From positions 124,001 to 188,000 of the forward strand of contig NZ_NIBS01000002.1 in assembly GCF_002632465.1 (NCBI RefSeq): 64,000 nt of DNA. Reading direction: 5' to 3'. Both the position numbers and the translations under genes were made by a program. Shown one piece after another: positions 21,025-30,259 of this stretch (within the stretch, counting starts at the first letter, position 1; each line of letters opens with the position of its first letter). This stretch comes from Xenorhabdus budapestensis (GTDB taxonomy: Bacteria > Pseudomonadota > Gammaproteobacteria > Enterobacterales > Enterobacteriaceae). The notes beneath the pieces are model-generated. The model made no database searches and had not been told where the DNA came from. It saw only the letters and a program-made list of their open reading frames with translations.

Positions 21025-21464
21025 CTTTTATAGAAAATAAGTTTAATTCAAACAATTAACCATAACATCAAACATCAGGTCATCATTGATTAAATTAATA
21101 ATTATTAGATTTTTTTTGCCAAAAATTGACTCACAATTTAATAGCAAAATTAATTGTAAATAAAAAAGCCATTTCGAATAAATATTATTCAGATTACTGA
21201 AGGAATTTTTAGAGAAATATATTTTCGATTGGCAGATCAAAAAACGCTCTGAAATACTTATTCACAACACATTCCAGCAACACTATTTCATTGCACATAA
21301 CTACATAACAGGTATGGAACAATGAAATTTTAATAAACATAGCATTAACTATAAAAAATAGCTTCGACTGAAGCGATCCACTACAGCTTCCCTCTCTGCT
21401 TATCTTGTATTCAGTACAAATATAAACAACAATCAGTAGCGCCTTTTGCAAACTGGAGTTAAAC
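21025..21464 (+). other. AT-rich spacer before fbaB
   Basis: These 440 bases between the CyaR terminator and fbaB contain only short, unsupported reading frames. They presumably hold the fbaB promoter, but I cannot single out one convincing -35/-10 pair or operator. Confidence 0.4.
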
Positions 21465-22514
21465 ATGACTGATATCGTGAAGTTGTTAGGAAAAGACGCA
21501 GAAAGTTTATTGCAACATCAATGCAATACCATTTCACGTAAAAATATTTACCTCCCAGGCACAGATTTTGTCGATCGTGTAATGATTGAAAATAATCGGC
21601 CAAACTCTGTGTTGCGCTCAATGCAAACTTTGTTTAATCACGGGCGCCTGGCTGGAACTGGCTATCTTTCAATTTTGCCGGTCGATCAAGGTGTTGAACA
21701 CTCGGCAAGTGCTTCTTTTGCAACCAACCCACTCTATTTTGATCCTAAAAATATTGTTGAATTAGCAATCGAAGCAGGATGTAACTGTGTTGCCTCAACT
21801 TATGGTGTTCTGGCATCCGTCTCTCGCCGCTATGCTCATAAAATTCCGTTTCTGGTGAAACTTAATCACAACGAAACATTGACCTATCCAGTTCAATATG
21901 ACCAAACCTTGTATGCCAGCGTTGAGCAAGCGTTTAATATGGGGGCAGTTGCAGTTGGTGCCACGATTTATTACGGCTCTCCCGAATCGCGCCGCCAGAT
22001 AGAAGAAATTTCTGCCGCTTTCGAACGAGCGCATGAATTAGGTATGGTAACTGTATTGTGGGCTTATTTACGCAATTCAGCTTTCAAAAAAGATGGCGTT
22101 GATTACCATACAAGTGCCGACTTAACTGGTCAGGCAAACCATCTGGCAGCCACTATCGGCGCAGATATCGTTAAACAAAAAATGGCAGAAACCAATGGCG
22201 GATATACTGCAATCAGTTTCGGACACACAGATAAACGTGTCTACACTGATTTGACAACAAATCACCCTATCGACTTGGTTCGCTATCAACTCGCCAACTG
22301 CTATATGGGACGTGCAGGCCTGATCAATTCTGGCGGAGCTTCCGGAGTGAATGATCTGAGTGATTCTGTCCGTACCGCAGTCATTAACAAACGTGCCGGA
22401 GGTATGGGACTGATCCTGGGACGCAAGGCATTTAAGAAATCAATGAAAGAAGGCGTTGCACTGATCCATTCTGTTCAGGATGTGTATCTCGACAAAAGCG
22501 TCACTATTGCCTGA
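21465..22514 (+). CDS. fbaB: class I fructose-bisphosphate aldolase (DhnA type)
   Basis: FbaB cleaves fructose 1,6-bisphosphate to dihydroxyacetone phosphate and glyceraldehyde 3-phosphate through a Schiff base, and in E. coli is favoured during gluconeogenic growth. The 349-residue protein (350 in E. coli) is highly conserved. It shows [12 protein letters not shown] near the start, the [12 protein letters not shown] strand and the Schiff-base Lys237 in [11 protein letters not shown]. No ribosome binding site better than GGAGTT (about 21454-21459) is seen. The gene is monocistronic, with a terminator 40 bases after its stop. Confidence 0.96.
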   Translation: MTDIVKLLGKDAESLLQHQCNTISRKNIYLPGTDFVDRVMIENNRPNSVLRSMQTLFNHGRLAGTGYLSILPVDQGVEHSASASFATNPLYFDPKNIVELAIEAGCNCVASTYGVLASVSRRYAHKIPFLVKLNHNETLTYPVQYDQTLYASVEQAFNMGAVAVGATIYYGSPESRRQIEEISAAFERAHELGMVTVLWAYLRNSAFKKDGVDYHTSADLTGQANHLAATIGADIVKQKMAETNGGYTAISFGHTDKRVYTDLTTNHPIDLVRYQLANCYMGRAGLINSGGASGVNDLSDSVRTAVINKRAGGMGLILGRKAFKKSMKEGVALIHSVQDVYLDKSVTIA

Positions 22515-22553
22515 TAAAACCTACTTCATTTGTTGTGTTATTCACTGTATTAG

Positions 22554-22579
22554 AAATGGGGATATTATATCCCCATTTT
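22554..22579 (+). terminator. intrinsic terminator between fbaB and thiD
   Basis: AAATGGGGATA (22554-22564) pairs with TATCCCCATTT (22568-22578) around a three-base loop. Short A and T runs flank it, so it could serve fbaB on the plus strand and thiD arriving on the minus strand. Confidence 0.75.
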
Positions 22580-22627
22580 CGAATCACAATACCACGACAT
22601 TATGGTGATAATTCCTACTACTATTTC

Positions 22628-23425
22628 CTACCACCACTGATGAAAATGATGTACCGGCCCTATCCCTTTCCCTACATCTAGCGTATCTGCCTGCATTAAA
22701 GCATTCTGCAAATAGGCCTTTGCCACGGGTATTGTACTCTTCCAATCGGAATAACGCGGCCGCAGCGCTGCAAGGGCAGACGATAAAGTGCAACCTGTTC
22801 CATGTGTATGGCGTGTATTAATTCTGGGGGCTGTAAAACGCCATTCCCCTTCAGACGTAAACAGCCAATCTGGGCTTTCTCCATGCTTCAAATGCCCTCC
22901 TTTCAATAAAACGGCCTGACACCCCATCGATAACAGTTCACGTCCTTGCCGCAACATTTCATCTTCCGTTTCCGCAAGAGAGCATTTCAATAGCGTTGCG
23001 GCTTCGGGTAAATTTGGTGTAATCAAAGAAACGATTGGCAATAATAATTCCGTCATAACTTTTACCGCTTCCTGCGATAATAAAGGATCACCACTCTTTG
23101 CCAGCATAACGGTATCTAACACGATATAAGGAACCGGATAACGGTGGAAAGCTTCTGAAACGACATGAACGTTAGCAGAATTAGATAACATTCCAATCTT
23201 AACACTATCTATTCTGACATCTGAAAGTACCGATTCAAGTTGAGCAGAAATAAAACTGGGTTCAATATTGTAAACTGTCTGCACTCCTGTTGTATTTTGC
23301 GCAACGAGAGCTGTTATTACAGTTGTTCCATATACGCCAAGGGCAGAAAATGTTTTTAGATCGGCTTGAATGCCGGCACCACCGCTAGGATCGGTTCCTG
23401 CAATAGTCAATGAATTAATTCTCAT
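22628..23425 (-). CDS. thiD: hydroxymethylpyrimidine / phosphomethylpyrimidine kinase
   Basis: ThiD phosphorylates HMP and then HMP-P to HMP-PP, the pyrimidine half of thiamine. From the ATG at 23425 the 265-residue product begins MRINSLTIAGTDPSGGAGIQ, collinear with the 266-residue E. coli enzyme. It shows the ribokinase-fold features ITPNLPEAATLL, LLKGGH and the catalytic-base region NTRHTHGTGCTLSSA, and ends GIGPVHHFHQWW. An in-frame upstream start at 23467 would overlap the riboswitch expression platform and is rejected. The gene stands alone: thiM, its partner in E. coli, is not adjacent. A TPP riboswitch precedes it. Confidence 0.95.
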   Translation of the reverse strand: MRINSLTIAGTDPSGGAGIQADLKTFSALGVYGTTVITALVAQNTTGVQTVYNIEPSFISAQLESVLSDVRIDSVKIGMLSNSANVHVVSEAFHRYPVPYIVLDTVMLAKSGDPLLSQEAVKVMTELLLPIVSLITPNLPEAATLLKCSLAETEDEMLRQGRELLSMGCQAVLLKGGHLKHGESPDWLFTSEGEWRFTAPRINTRHTHGTGCTLSSALAALRPRYSDWKSTIPVAKAYLQNALMQADTLDVGKGIGPVHHFHQWW

Positions 23426-23427
23426 GA

Positions 23428-23555
23428 TGGTAGTTCCTACCACCAGCCCAAGAAAAGCGGGTATCAAACAAGAGATACCAAGACTTCCCTACGCTGGCAT
23501 TATCCAGATCAGGTAATACGGGTACTTCTCAGTTCATTTAAGAACGCCCCGAGCC
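23428..23555 (-). promoter_or_regulatory. TPP riboswitch and expression platform of thiD
   Basis: Read on the minus strand, 23555-23484 contains the thi-box landmarks in order: GGGGCG, CTGAGA, then ACCTGATCTGGATAATGCC and AGCGTAGGGAA. These are the pyrimidine- and pyrophosphate-binding arms of the TPP aptamer. Downstream come a 6-bp hairpin GGTATC/GATACC (23479-23460) followed by a T-rich run, and a second hairpin, TGGTAG-GAA-CTACCA (23442-23428), that buries the AGGA ribosome binding site just before the ATG. Control is therefore probably largely translational, as for E. coli thiM. Confidence 0.93.
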
Positions 23556-23556
23556 A

Positions 23557-23594
23557 AAATAAAAATCACTCTATTAGTATCCCAATAGAGTGAT
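23557..23594 (-). terminator. csp terminator overlapping the likely thiD promoter
   Basis: On the minus strand ATCACTCTATT (23594-23584) pairs perfectly with AATAGAGTGAT (23575-23565) and is followed by TTTTTATTTT, a typical intrinsic terminator for the csp gene. The TPP aptamer of thiD begins only a few bases beyond (23555), so the thiD promoter must overlap this element. A possible pair is TTGCAA (just upstream of the stem) and TACTAA (in the loop), 17 bases apart. The terminator is well supported; the promoter is inference. Confidence 0.75.
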
Positions 23595-23695
23595 ATTTGC
23601 AATGCGTTATCGTTAATTAATGGAAAATATTAACGATAAATATATTCAGCCAGCCACCAACATACCAGCTAAAATAAATTTATTACTGCTTCTTA

Positions 23696-23905
23696 CTATA
23701 AAGTAGTGACATTTGCAGCGGCTGGACCTTTAGGGCCATCCTGAATTTCAAACTCAACTTGTTGGCCTTCAGACAATGTTTTAAATCCATCTTTCATAAT
23801 TGCAGAAAAATGTACAAATACATCTTTGCTGCCATCAGCTGGAGTAATAAAACCAAAACCTTTAGACTCATTGAACCACTTCACAGTACCAGTGATTTTT
23901 GCCAT
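23696..23905 (-). CDS. CspC/CspE-type cold-shock domain protein
   Basis: This 69-residue protein is one OB-fold cold-shock domain with the two RNA-binding motifs KGFGFITP (RNP1) and DVFVHFSAI (RNP2). Such proteins bind single-stranded nucleic acid and melt secondary structure; CspC and CspE are constitutive members that also affect transcription antitermination and RpoS mRNA stability. Start [16 protein letters not shown] and end [14 protein letters not shown] lie between E. coli CspC and CspE, so I do not choose a symbol. An AAGGAAA ribosome binding site precedes the ATG. It is monocistronic, ending at the hairpin at 23594-23557. Confidence 0.93.
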   Translation of the reverse strand: MAKITGTVKWFNESKGFGFITPADGSKDVFVHFSAIMKDGFKTLSEGQQVEFEIQDGPKGPAAANVTTL

Positions 23906-24626
23906 TTCAAAAATTTCCTTTGAATCACTTTATTCGCCGATTGGCATAAAAAGAAACAAACCAGTATTCGTTGCTGCTATTCATTAACAGAAACAGTACT
24001 TCGTTTACCCAGGTGTTTTTATCACATACTCTTTATATAATCGCAAGCCATTTTTTTCAGGTGCACGAGCTAACGCACATATTTTAAATTCTTAATATCT
24101 ATTCCGATTTGATATTGATCGGAAGCATTTATATTACATAACCACATGAATTAACAGAAAAATAAAACATTAACTTAATGAAATCATTTTTACTTATTTA
24201 ATATATAATTCTGTTTTTCACACCTATTAAGAGGTATTCTAGAGAGTTATAACTTTCAAAATAAATTGAATAAGCAACAAAATAATAGCTAATTTTATGT
24301 TAATGTTTGAAAGTAAAATATGATTACTCCAAATTTGATTAGTTTACGTTTTGTTTAACCTTTATTAAATATTGTTCAATCAAAACACTCATACTTTAAC
24401 TTTTGAACTCTTGCTATTCTGGCAATATGTCAGATGATGACATAATTTTTATAGCACTAAAGTGACTGGGCTTTAAATAACAAATTGTCCAGATATCAAC
24501 CTACAATAAATATCATTTCAGGATAACATTTATTTTATATGCAATTTTTGTAGGTAGGTTTTTTAACCAATTTTCTTTTGCCGAAATAGCACTCTGCCAT
24601 AACGATCTAATAAAATTGGATTCATT
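23906..24626. other. long AT-rich spacer between csp and the permease
   Basis: About 720 bases with no supportable gene. The first 150 or so next to csp probably hold its promoter and a long 5' leader; on the minus strand there are -10-like TATA stretches near 24035-24045. The remainder is AT-rich with no recognised repeat, tRNA or operator. Confidence 0.4.
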
Positions 24627-24656
24627 ATAAAAATCAGCCGGGCATAATGCCCGGCT
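24627..24656 (-). terminator. intrinsic terminator of the permease gene
   Basis: AGCCGGGCA and TGCCCGGCT (24636-24644 and 24648-24656) form a perfect GC-rich 9-bp stem with a three-base loop. On the minus strand the stem is followed by GATTTTTATA, so it ends the permease transcript 32 bases after the stop codon. Confidence 0.88.
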
Positions 24657-24687
24657 GGAAAAGTGTACGCATTTTCAGCAAGACAAT

Positions 24688-26049
24688 TTATACTCTGACC
24701 TTATTTGATTTAGAAGATAAGTAACCTACCCATAATATTCCGATCCAAAACGGCATCAGAATAACTGATATACGTATATCAGGCATCATCAGAATAATAA
24801 CAAGAATGAAAGCCAAGAAAATCAAACAGAGAAAATTACCAAATGGATACCAAAATGCCTGGAATTTTGTCTTAACACCTTCTGCATTTTTTGCAGCGCG
24901 AAATTTCAAGTGTGACATACAGATCATAATCCAGTTAATCACCAGCGTTGTAACTACCAATGCCATCAAAAGCTCAAATGCTTTACCCGGCATAATATAG
25001 TTAATCAATACACCTATTGATGTAGCCAACGCCGACAATCCAATTGACAAAACAGGAACACTACGCTTGTTCACTTTAGTCAAAATACGCGGTGCATTAC
25101 CTTGTTTCGCCAGGCCATACAGCATTCGACTATTACAATAAACGCCACTGTTATAAACAGATAACGCCGCAGTCAATACAACGATATTCAGGACATTTGC
25201 AACCCAAAAACTATTCAGATTATGGAAAATTAAAACAAATGGACTGCCACCCTCCACAACATCTTTCCACGGATAGAGAGAAAGCAAAATGAACAACGAA
25301 CCGATATAAAACAGCAGAATACGATAAACAACCTGATTAGTTGCCTTTGGAATATTAACTTCCGGGTTTTCAGCTTCTGCCGCAGTGATCCCGACAGTTT
25401 CCAAGCCACCAAATGAAAACATAATAACGGCCATTGCCATAATCAGGCCGACAGCGCCATTAGGCATAAAACCGCCCTGCTGCCATAAATTAGTTACACT
25501 GGCCTGTGGCCCTCCCGTGCCAGAAATGAGCAGATAAGAGCCAAAAAGGATCATCCCAATGATAGCTGCAACTTTGATCATAGAGAACCAGAACTCAGCT
25601 TCCCCATATAACCTGACATTAATCAAATTTACGGTATTAATCAGCACAAAGAATATTGCAGCAGAAACCCATGTTGGAATTTCAGGCCACCAATATTGGA
25701 TATACATACCGACCGCAGTGAGTTCCGCCATCCCGACAAGTATAAACATTGCCCAATAATTCCAACCGGATAGAAAACCCGCAAAATTACCCCAATATTT
25801 ATAAGCAAAGTGGCTAAACGAACCCGCTACAGGCTCTTCAACAACCATTTCACCTAATTGACGCATTATCAAAAATGCAATAAATCCACTAATGCCATAC
25901 CCAAGAAGAACCGAAGGCCCAGCCATTTTTATCGTTTGAGCAATGCCCAAAAATAACCCTGTTCCTACTGAGCCGCCGAGAGCAATAAGCTGGATATGCC
26001 TGTTCTTTAAACCACGCTTAAGCGTAGATTGTTCTATTTGTTCTATCAT
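24688..26049 (-). CDS. aroP: aromatic amino acid permease (AroP/PheP type)
   Basis: This is a 453-residue inner-membrane transporter of the amino acid-polyamine-organocation superfamily, with about twelve hydrophobic segments. The opening LKRGLKNRHIQLIALGG, the block RQLGEMVVEEPVAGSFSHFA and FSFGGLE-VGITAAEA are characteristic of the AroP/PheP/proline permease branch. NIVVLTAALSVYNS and VYCNSRML read closest to AroP. It would import Phe, Tyr and Trp by proton symport; the exact preference cannot be read from sequence. I found no clear TyrR box in the upstream 400 bases. It is transcribed divergently from the AraC-type regulator at 26514. Confidence 0.82.
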   Translation of the reverse strand: MIEQIEQSTLKRGLKNRHIQLIALGGSVGTGLFLGIAQTIKMAGPSVLLGYGISGFIAFLIMRQLGEMVVEEPVAGSFSHFAYKYWGNFAGFLSGWNYWAMFILVGMAELTAVGMYIQYWWPEIPTWVSAAIFFVLINTVNLINVRLYGEAEFWFSMIKVAAIIGMILFGSYLLISGTGGPQASVTNLWQQGGFMPNGAVGLIMAMAVIMFSFGGLETVGITAAEAENPEVNIPKATNQVVYRILLFYIGSLFILLSLYPWKDVVEGGSPFVLIFHNLNSFWVANVLNIVVLTAALSVYNSGVYCNSRMLYGLAKQGNAPRILTKVNKRSVPVLSIGLSALATSIGVLINYIMPGKAFELLMALVVTTLVINWIMICMSHLKFRAAKNAEGVKTKFQAFWYPFGNFLCLIFLAFILVIILMMPDIRISVILMPFWIGILWVGYLSSKSNKVRV

Positions 26050-26410
26050 CTAGTCCTCTTTACGATGCTTGGAACCGGTTTAAACTGTTTTATTTGTCGT
26101 TGTGGACCTGAACAGGCCGAAGAAACCTTATATTTCCTCTATCATTGCGTGATCTGTCGTTGCCAAACTACCCTGGTGTGGTTGCTATCAAGACAGATTC
26201 TGATTTTAGTCCGATATTTAATTTGCTAATTCAAATCAAGTGAATATTAAAGCATCATCCACGAAGAATGAATACCAAAAATGAATGTTAACACACATAC
26301 TTGCAAGAGAATTATTGGGATGTATATCAAAAAAGCAAATATTGGATAATAGTGCAGCTTCCCAATTCAAATCTTCTATCACAGTGCTTGTAATGCATAT
26401 CCAGATCCAA

Positions 26411-26482
26411 TAAGCATAAAATTAGGCGTACTATTATCTATTAAGCATAAAACTAAAATCTTGAAAAGAAGTTGTGTATACT
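26411..26482 (+). promoter_or_regulatory. direct repeats and likely promoter of the AraC-type gene
   Basis: TAAGCATAAAATTA (26411-26424) recurs as TAAGCATAAAACTA (26442-26455), one mismatch in 14 and offset by 31 bases, about three helical turns. A -10 hexamer TATACT (26477-26482) lies downstream with only a poor -35, and the second repeat would abut the -35 region. This is the layout of an activator-dependent, possibly autoregulated promoter. The rest of the 464-base spacer from 26050 shows no gene I can support. Confidence 0.5.
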
Positions 26483-26513
26483 TCCTCTCACCTTCAACCA
26501 ATTTATAATTGTA

Positions 26514-26900
26514 ATGCCACAGGATAATCACTTAGCACTTGTATGCGCACTAAGTAAATGGATAGAAAATCACCTTGGGAGAGTCATCCATCTCGAAGAA
26601 CTTGCTGCTTATTCTGGCTATTCGCTTTGGCACATGCAGAAAATATTCAAGGAAGTTACCGGGATCTCGCTTGGTAAATATATACGCCAACGTCGATTAG
26701 CGGGTGCTGTGCACCTTCTAAAGAACAGTTCCCTACCCATTTTTGATATCGCCCTGGATTTTGGCTTCGGCTCTCAATCTCACTTTACTTATATGTTCCG
26801 TAAAGAATATGGCATTACACCTTACGATTTTCGTCAAAGTGCAGATATAGAACTCGAAGTTAAACTGCCTCTGCATCTGACTTACAATTGCCAATCATAA
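26514..26900 (+). CDS. small AraC-family regulator (MarA/SoxS/Rob type)
   Basis: The 128-residue product is almost only a two-helix-turn-helix AraC DNA-binding domain, the size of MarA (127). It has ALSKWIENHLGRVIHLEELAAYSGYSLWHMQKIFKEVTG for the first motif, LGKYIRQRRLAGAV in the linker, and PIFDIALDFGFGSQSHFTYMFRKEYGITPYDFR for the second. This subfamily acts as a monomer and is usually controlled by its cellular amount. The ATG at 26514 is chosen over a TTG at 26472 because the latter lies inside the likely -10 region, although no good ribosome binding site is seen. It is not SoxS or MarA by sequence; the target genes are unknown. It is divergent from the permease. Confidence 0.8.
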   Translation: MPQDNHLALVCALSKWIENHLGRVIHLEELAAYSGYSLWHMQKIFKEVTGISLGKYIRQRRLAGAVHLLKNSSLPIFDIALDFGFGSQSHFTYMFRKEYGITPYDFRQSADIELEVKLPLHLTYNCQS

Positions 26901-27008
26901 AGCATCCTATTCCGCGGCCAGATATTGACATCAGGCCGCAACCTCACCTGCCCTAATCTCTCTTAGTCGTAAGACAGCACGGTACTGCTTACTACATTCA
27001 TTATCTTT

Positions 27009-27842
27009 TCATTTGTACTTTTCGACTAATGCCAAAGCTATTGCTTCAGTTTCTGCATCAGGATTACCCCGAATATCTGACGGACGAAAATGCATCTGAA
27101 ACACCTGAATTGTCTTTCGAGTATCATCATCCAGAAAGCCTGTCTGGGGAATGGAATAGCCGTAAGCAGCCAAGGCCTTTTGTATTCCAATAACAGGAAC
27201 CAGAGTATCTGGCAGCCTGTTGGCTAAATATCTATTTACTGTAGTAAGATTAGGCCAGGCACCAATACCTTGCTCATAAAGCTCTCGCCACGGAAAAACA
27301 AGACCGGGATCTTCTTTCCGAAGTGGTGCGATATCAGAATGACCAACCACATTCACTGCCTCGATTTTATGCCTGCGAATGATATCTTTTGCCAACCGGA
27401 TCAAGGCATCAATTTGTGATGAGTGATAGACGCACCACTCTTTTTTAATAAAATATTGCTTAAAGCCACAATTAACAATTTCTATGCCAATAGAATAGCT
27501 ATTTAAATTCTTATATCCTCTCCACTCACTTCTACCTGCATGCCAGGCTTTTTCTTTCTCAGAGGATAATTGAAAGATAATCGGTTCATTATTCTTATAT
27601 TTAGGCTGAGATGGGATCAGATATTGAACACTAACATTACCATTTGTCAAAACTCGTAGAGAGTTTCGATCATTCAGTGCTGTATAGTGCAACACAAGAA
27701 ATTTGACCGCTTCAAGGTTCTGCTTGGTTGAATACGAATAAGAATGATCAATAAGATAATTATTTCTTTCTTCTAATGGAGTTTGATAACTGCAACCAAT
27801 CAATAGTGTAAGGAATACACCTATTAAGACTTTTCTCATCAT
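27009..27842 (-). CDS. amiD: AmiD-type N-acetylmuramoyl-L-alanine amidase, lipoprotein
   Basis: AmiD is an outer-membrane lipoprotein that cuts the bond between MurNAc (or anhydroMurNAc) and the stem peptide in the periplasm. The 277-residue product (276 in E. coli) starts with a lipoprotein signal with lipobox LIGC, Cys17. The Amidase_2 domain has likely zinc ligands His52 (VLHYTA), His168 (VVGHSDIAP) and Asp178 (RKEDPG), plus AWHAGRSEWRGYKNLNSYSIGIE. A C-terminal peptidoglycan-binding domain of three helices follows (IGIQKALAAYGY, TRKTIQVFQMHFRP). It starts at tandem ATG codons and has no obvious operon partner. Confidence 0.92.
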   Translation of the reverse strand: MMRKVLIGVFLTLLIGCSYQTPLEERNNYLIDHSYSYSTKQNLEAVKFLVLHYTALNDRNSLRVLTNGNVSVQYLIPSQPKYKNNEPIIFQLSSEKEKAWHAGRSEWRGYKNLNSYSIGIEIVNCGFKQYFIKKEWCVYHSSQIDALIRLAKDIIRRHKIEAVNVVGHSDIAPLRKEDPGLVFPWRELYEQGIGAWPNLTTVNRYLANRLPDTLVPVIGIQKALAAYGYSIPQTGFLDDDTRKTIQVFQMHFRPSDIRGNPDAETEAIALALVEKYK

Positions 27843-27901
27843 ATTAAAACAATAATAACCGAAAAAATTGGAGGATGTGCTACATAGTAGATGAAGTTAC
27901 A

Positions 27902-27946
27902 ATAAAAATAAAAGCCGGATATCGATTGAATACAGAATATCCGGCT
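27902..27946 (-). terminator. intrinsic terminator of the alanine symporter gene
   Basis: AGCCGGATAT (27913-27922) and ATATCCGGCT (27937-27946) form a perfect 10-bp stem around a 14-base loop. On the minus strand it runs into TTTATTTTTATT. It closes the symporter transcript before amiD. Confidence 0.8.
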
Positions 27947-28022
27947 AATACATTTATTTCTTAATTTTATAAATTACTGCTTTTACGATATCCACTATCT
28001 TCGTTATTGTAAGCAACACTGA

Positions 28023-29486
28023 CTAATGAATATCTGCCTTAATCTCAACTTGCTTCTGGTTATTCTGAACTGAGTCGTTATTCCAGATACCTTCTTCAAC
28101 TTGCTTTTGAATTTCCGGATACATATTGATATCGAAGGTTGGCAACTGACCCGCTCTCCTTTGCTGGTTATAATCCTTCGCCAATTTCATCGCAATGCCT
28201 GATAACAAGAGAATAGCAACCAGGTTCACAATAGCCATACAAGCCATGGATATGTTCGCCATATTCCAAACCAATGGCACATCTGCCATTGTACCAAACA
28301 TCACCATACCTAATGCAGCCAGACGTAAAATGAACAAACCTGCAGTGTGGTTACGCTCCAGGAATATCATGTTACTTTCAGCATAAGCGTAGTTAGCAAT
28401 AATAGATGTAAAGGCAAAGAAGAAAATAGCAATGGCAACGAATGTTGTTCCCCAATGCCCAACTGCAGATGATAATGCGCGTTGAGTCAATTCAATTCCA
28501 CTGATAGACGTGACATTTTCATTAAGGATACCTGAAGAAAGGATAATGATTGCTGTAGCACTACAGATAACAATCGTATCCATAAATACCCCCAACATCT
28601 GCACATATCCCTGAGAAGCAGGATGTGGCGGATATGGAGAAGCAGAAGCCGCTGCATTTGGTGCAGAACCCATTCCCGCTTCATTCGAGAACAGCCCCCT
28701 TTGAACCCCTTGAAGCATAGCTTGGGAAACACCATAACCCAATGTTCCTGCTATCGCTTCCTGAAGACCAAAGGCACTCTTAATAATTAATGCAAATACA
28801 TCAGGAATACGTTCAATATTGTGACCAACAACCCAAAATGCCAATATTAAATAAGCCCCCGCCATAAATGGCACAACTAATTCAGCAACTCGTGCGATTG
28901 AACGCAATCCGCCGAAAATAATCATGCCACTAATAATGACTAAGACAATACCGACATACAATGGTTTGATATCGAAGGCAAAGGAAGCCGCTTCCGCAAT
29001 TGAATTTGCCTGAACAGCATTGAATACAAGACCAAACGCGATAATAAGGAAAATAGAAAACAATATTCCCATCCATCGCTGTTTCAACCCTTTCTCCATA
29101 TAATAGGCCGGGCCACCACGATAATTTCCTTGATCGTCTTTCGTCTTGTACAACTGGGCAAGCGTGCTTTCCACAAAAGAAGTTGCCATACCAATAAATG
29201 CAACAACCCACATCCAAAAAATAGCCCCCGGGCCACCAGCAGTTATTGCAATTGCAACCCCAGCAAGATTACCTGTTCCTACACGTGCCGCAAGGCTGGT
29301 ACACAAAGCCTGAAAAGATGAGATGCCTGAACTATCTGATTTATTACTATGTTTCAGAACTGAAAACATGTGACCAAAATGACGAAGCTGTATGAAGCCA
29401 GAACGTAGTGTGAAGTAAAGACCAACCCCCAAAAGCAGGTATATTAATACGTAGTCCCAAAGAATGCTGTTAATCAGATCCATCAA
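28023..29486 (-). CDS. sodium:alanine symporter (AGCS family)
   Basis: The 487-residue protein is a Na+-coupled neutral amino acid importer of the alanine or glycine:cation symporter family, with about eleven hydrophobic segments. Family landmarks include FQALCTSLAARVGTGNLAGVA near residues 58-78, GGPAYYMEKGLKQRWMG, and FSNEAGMGSAPNAAA, part of the substrate and sodium site. The C-terminus is a cytoplasmic polar tail. A GGGGAAAA ribosome binding site lies 10 bases before the ATG. It is monocistronic, with its own terminator. It is similar to YaaJ/AlsT/DagA-type proteins; the substrate (alanine, glycine, serine or glutamine) cannot be fixed from sequence. Confidence 0.9.
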   Translation of the reverse strand: MMDLINSILWDYVLIYLLLGVGLYFTLRSGFIQLRHFGHMFSVLKHSNKSDSSGISSFQALCTSLAARVGTGNLAGVAIAITAGGPGAIFWMWVVAFIGMATSFVESTLAQLYKTKDDQGNYRGGPAYYMEKGLKQRWMGILFSIFLIIAFGLVFNAVQANSIAEAASFAFDIKPLYVGIVLVIISGMIIFGGLRSIARVAELVVPFMAGAYLILAFWVVGHNIERIPDVFALIIKSAFGLQEAIAGTLGYGVSQAMLQGVQRGLFSNEAGMGSAPNAAASASPYPPHPASQGYVQMLGVFMDTIVICSATAIIILSSGILNENVTSISGIELTQRALSSAVGHWGTTFVAIAIFFFAFTSIIANYAYAESNMIFLERNHTAGLFILRLAALGMVMFGTMADVPLVWNMANISMACMAIVNLVAILLLSGIAMKLAKDYNQQRRAGQLPTFDINMYPEIQKQVEEGIWNNDSVQNNQKQVEIKADIH

Positions 29487-30259
29487 GATATTTTCCCCTT
29501 AGTCGTTAGCAAACATTAGCTGACCATAATGTAGTATCCATAGAGAATTTATTGTGCGTAATATTCTTTATAATTAACAAGTAACACAATTCTGTGCATG
29601 AAACACAGAGATACTAGCCAGTAAAACGGAAAGAATGTAACACAATATCTATTTCAATGGGTAACTTTTAATGAATTTTTTACATTTACTTCAGCATTTA
29701 TGAATATTTACATTAAGTTACATTAGTTCCCGGAGCCCAATTTTAAGCCTCTTAATCACAATTCCCGATTGATAAACTACCTATTACATTACTCTCAAAT
29801 ACATTTAATAACCACATAATAAGAAACATTATGTATACAAAAAGATAACAAATTACAAACAAAGGCAAAACTTTTAAAACGTAATGCAATACAAGACTCC
29901 CGTAATAATACATTCTTGTTGATGCTTGTTACTCCCATCCCACCGCAAAGTTAGCTGTTTATTCCTCACTCATTCTATACTTCCATTCTACCTGCGTATT
30001 TATAACAACATTCATTAAAAAAACTAAAATAATTACAAAATTTAATGTTGAAATCTCTTGAATTTACGAAAACATATAGCAATATTTTTCTTCAAATGAG
30101 ATTATTAAATTTTAATGCTGTGATAATTGGAAAAAGCCACCATTACATATTAAGATTTTCAGTTGTTATTTTTACATTGGAAACAAAAATAACAGGTTAG
30201 TAAGATATTAATATTCCACTATCTGGCCATCAGATAATCTGCTAGTGAGGTTATGATTG
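29487..30259. other. AT-rich spacer with a perfect inverted repeat
   Basis: This 773-base stretch carries the symporter promoter region and no gene I can support. Near its right end TGTTATTTTT (30164-30173) and AAAAATAACA (30185-30194) form a perfect 10-bp inverted repeat around 11 bases, about 65 bases before the integrase-like fragment. It could be a remnant of an attachment or regulatory site of a lost element. Confidence 0.4.

Noticed and set aside
21043-21621. Several minus-strand frames of 60-85 codons upstream of and across the fbaB start
   Set aside because: They lack ribosome binding sites and recognisable motifs, and one overlaps the conserved fbaB coding start. They are by-products of AT-rich sequence.
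26029-26229. Plus-strand frame with two CxxCxC-like clusters (CFICRC and CVICRC), reminiscent of a zinc ribbon
   Set aside because: It overlaps the start of the permease gene, starts without a ribosome binding site and its Cys clusters come from a short direct repeat (TGTCGTTG) in the DNA. Chance is more likely.
26472-26513. TTG at 26472 as the start of the AraC-type regulator
   Set aside because: It would add 14 non-homologous residues and lies at the likely -10 hexamer TATACT; the ATG at 26514 gives a MarA-sized protein.
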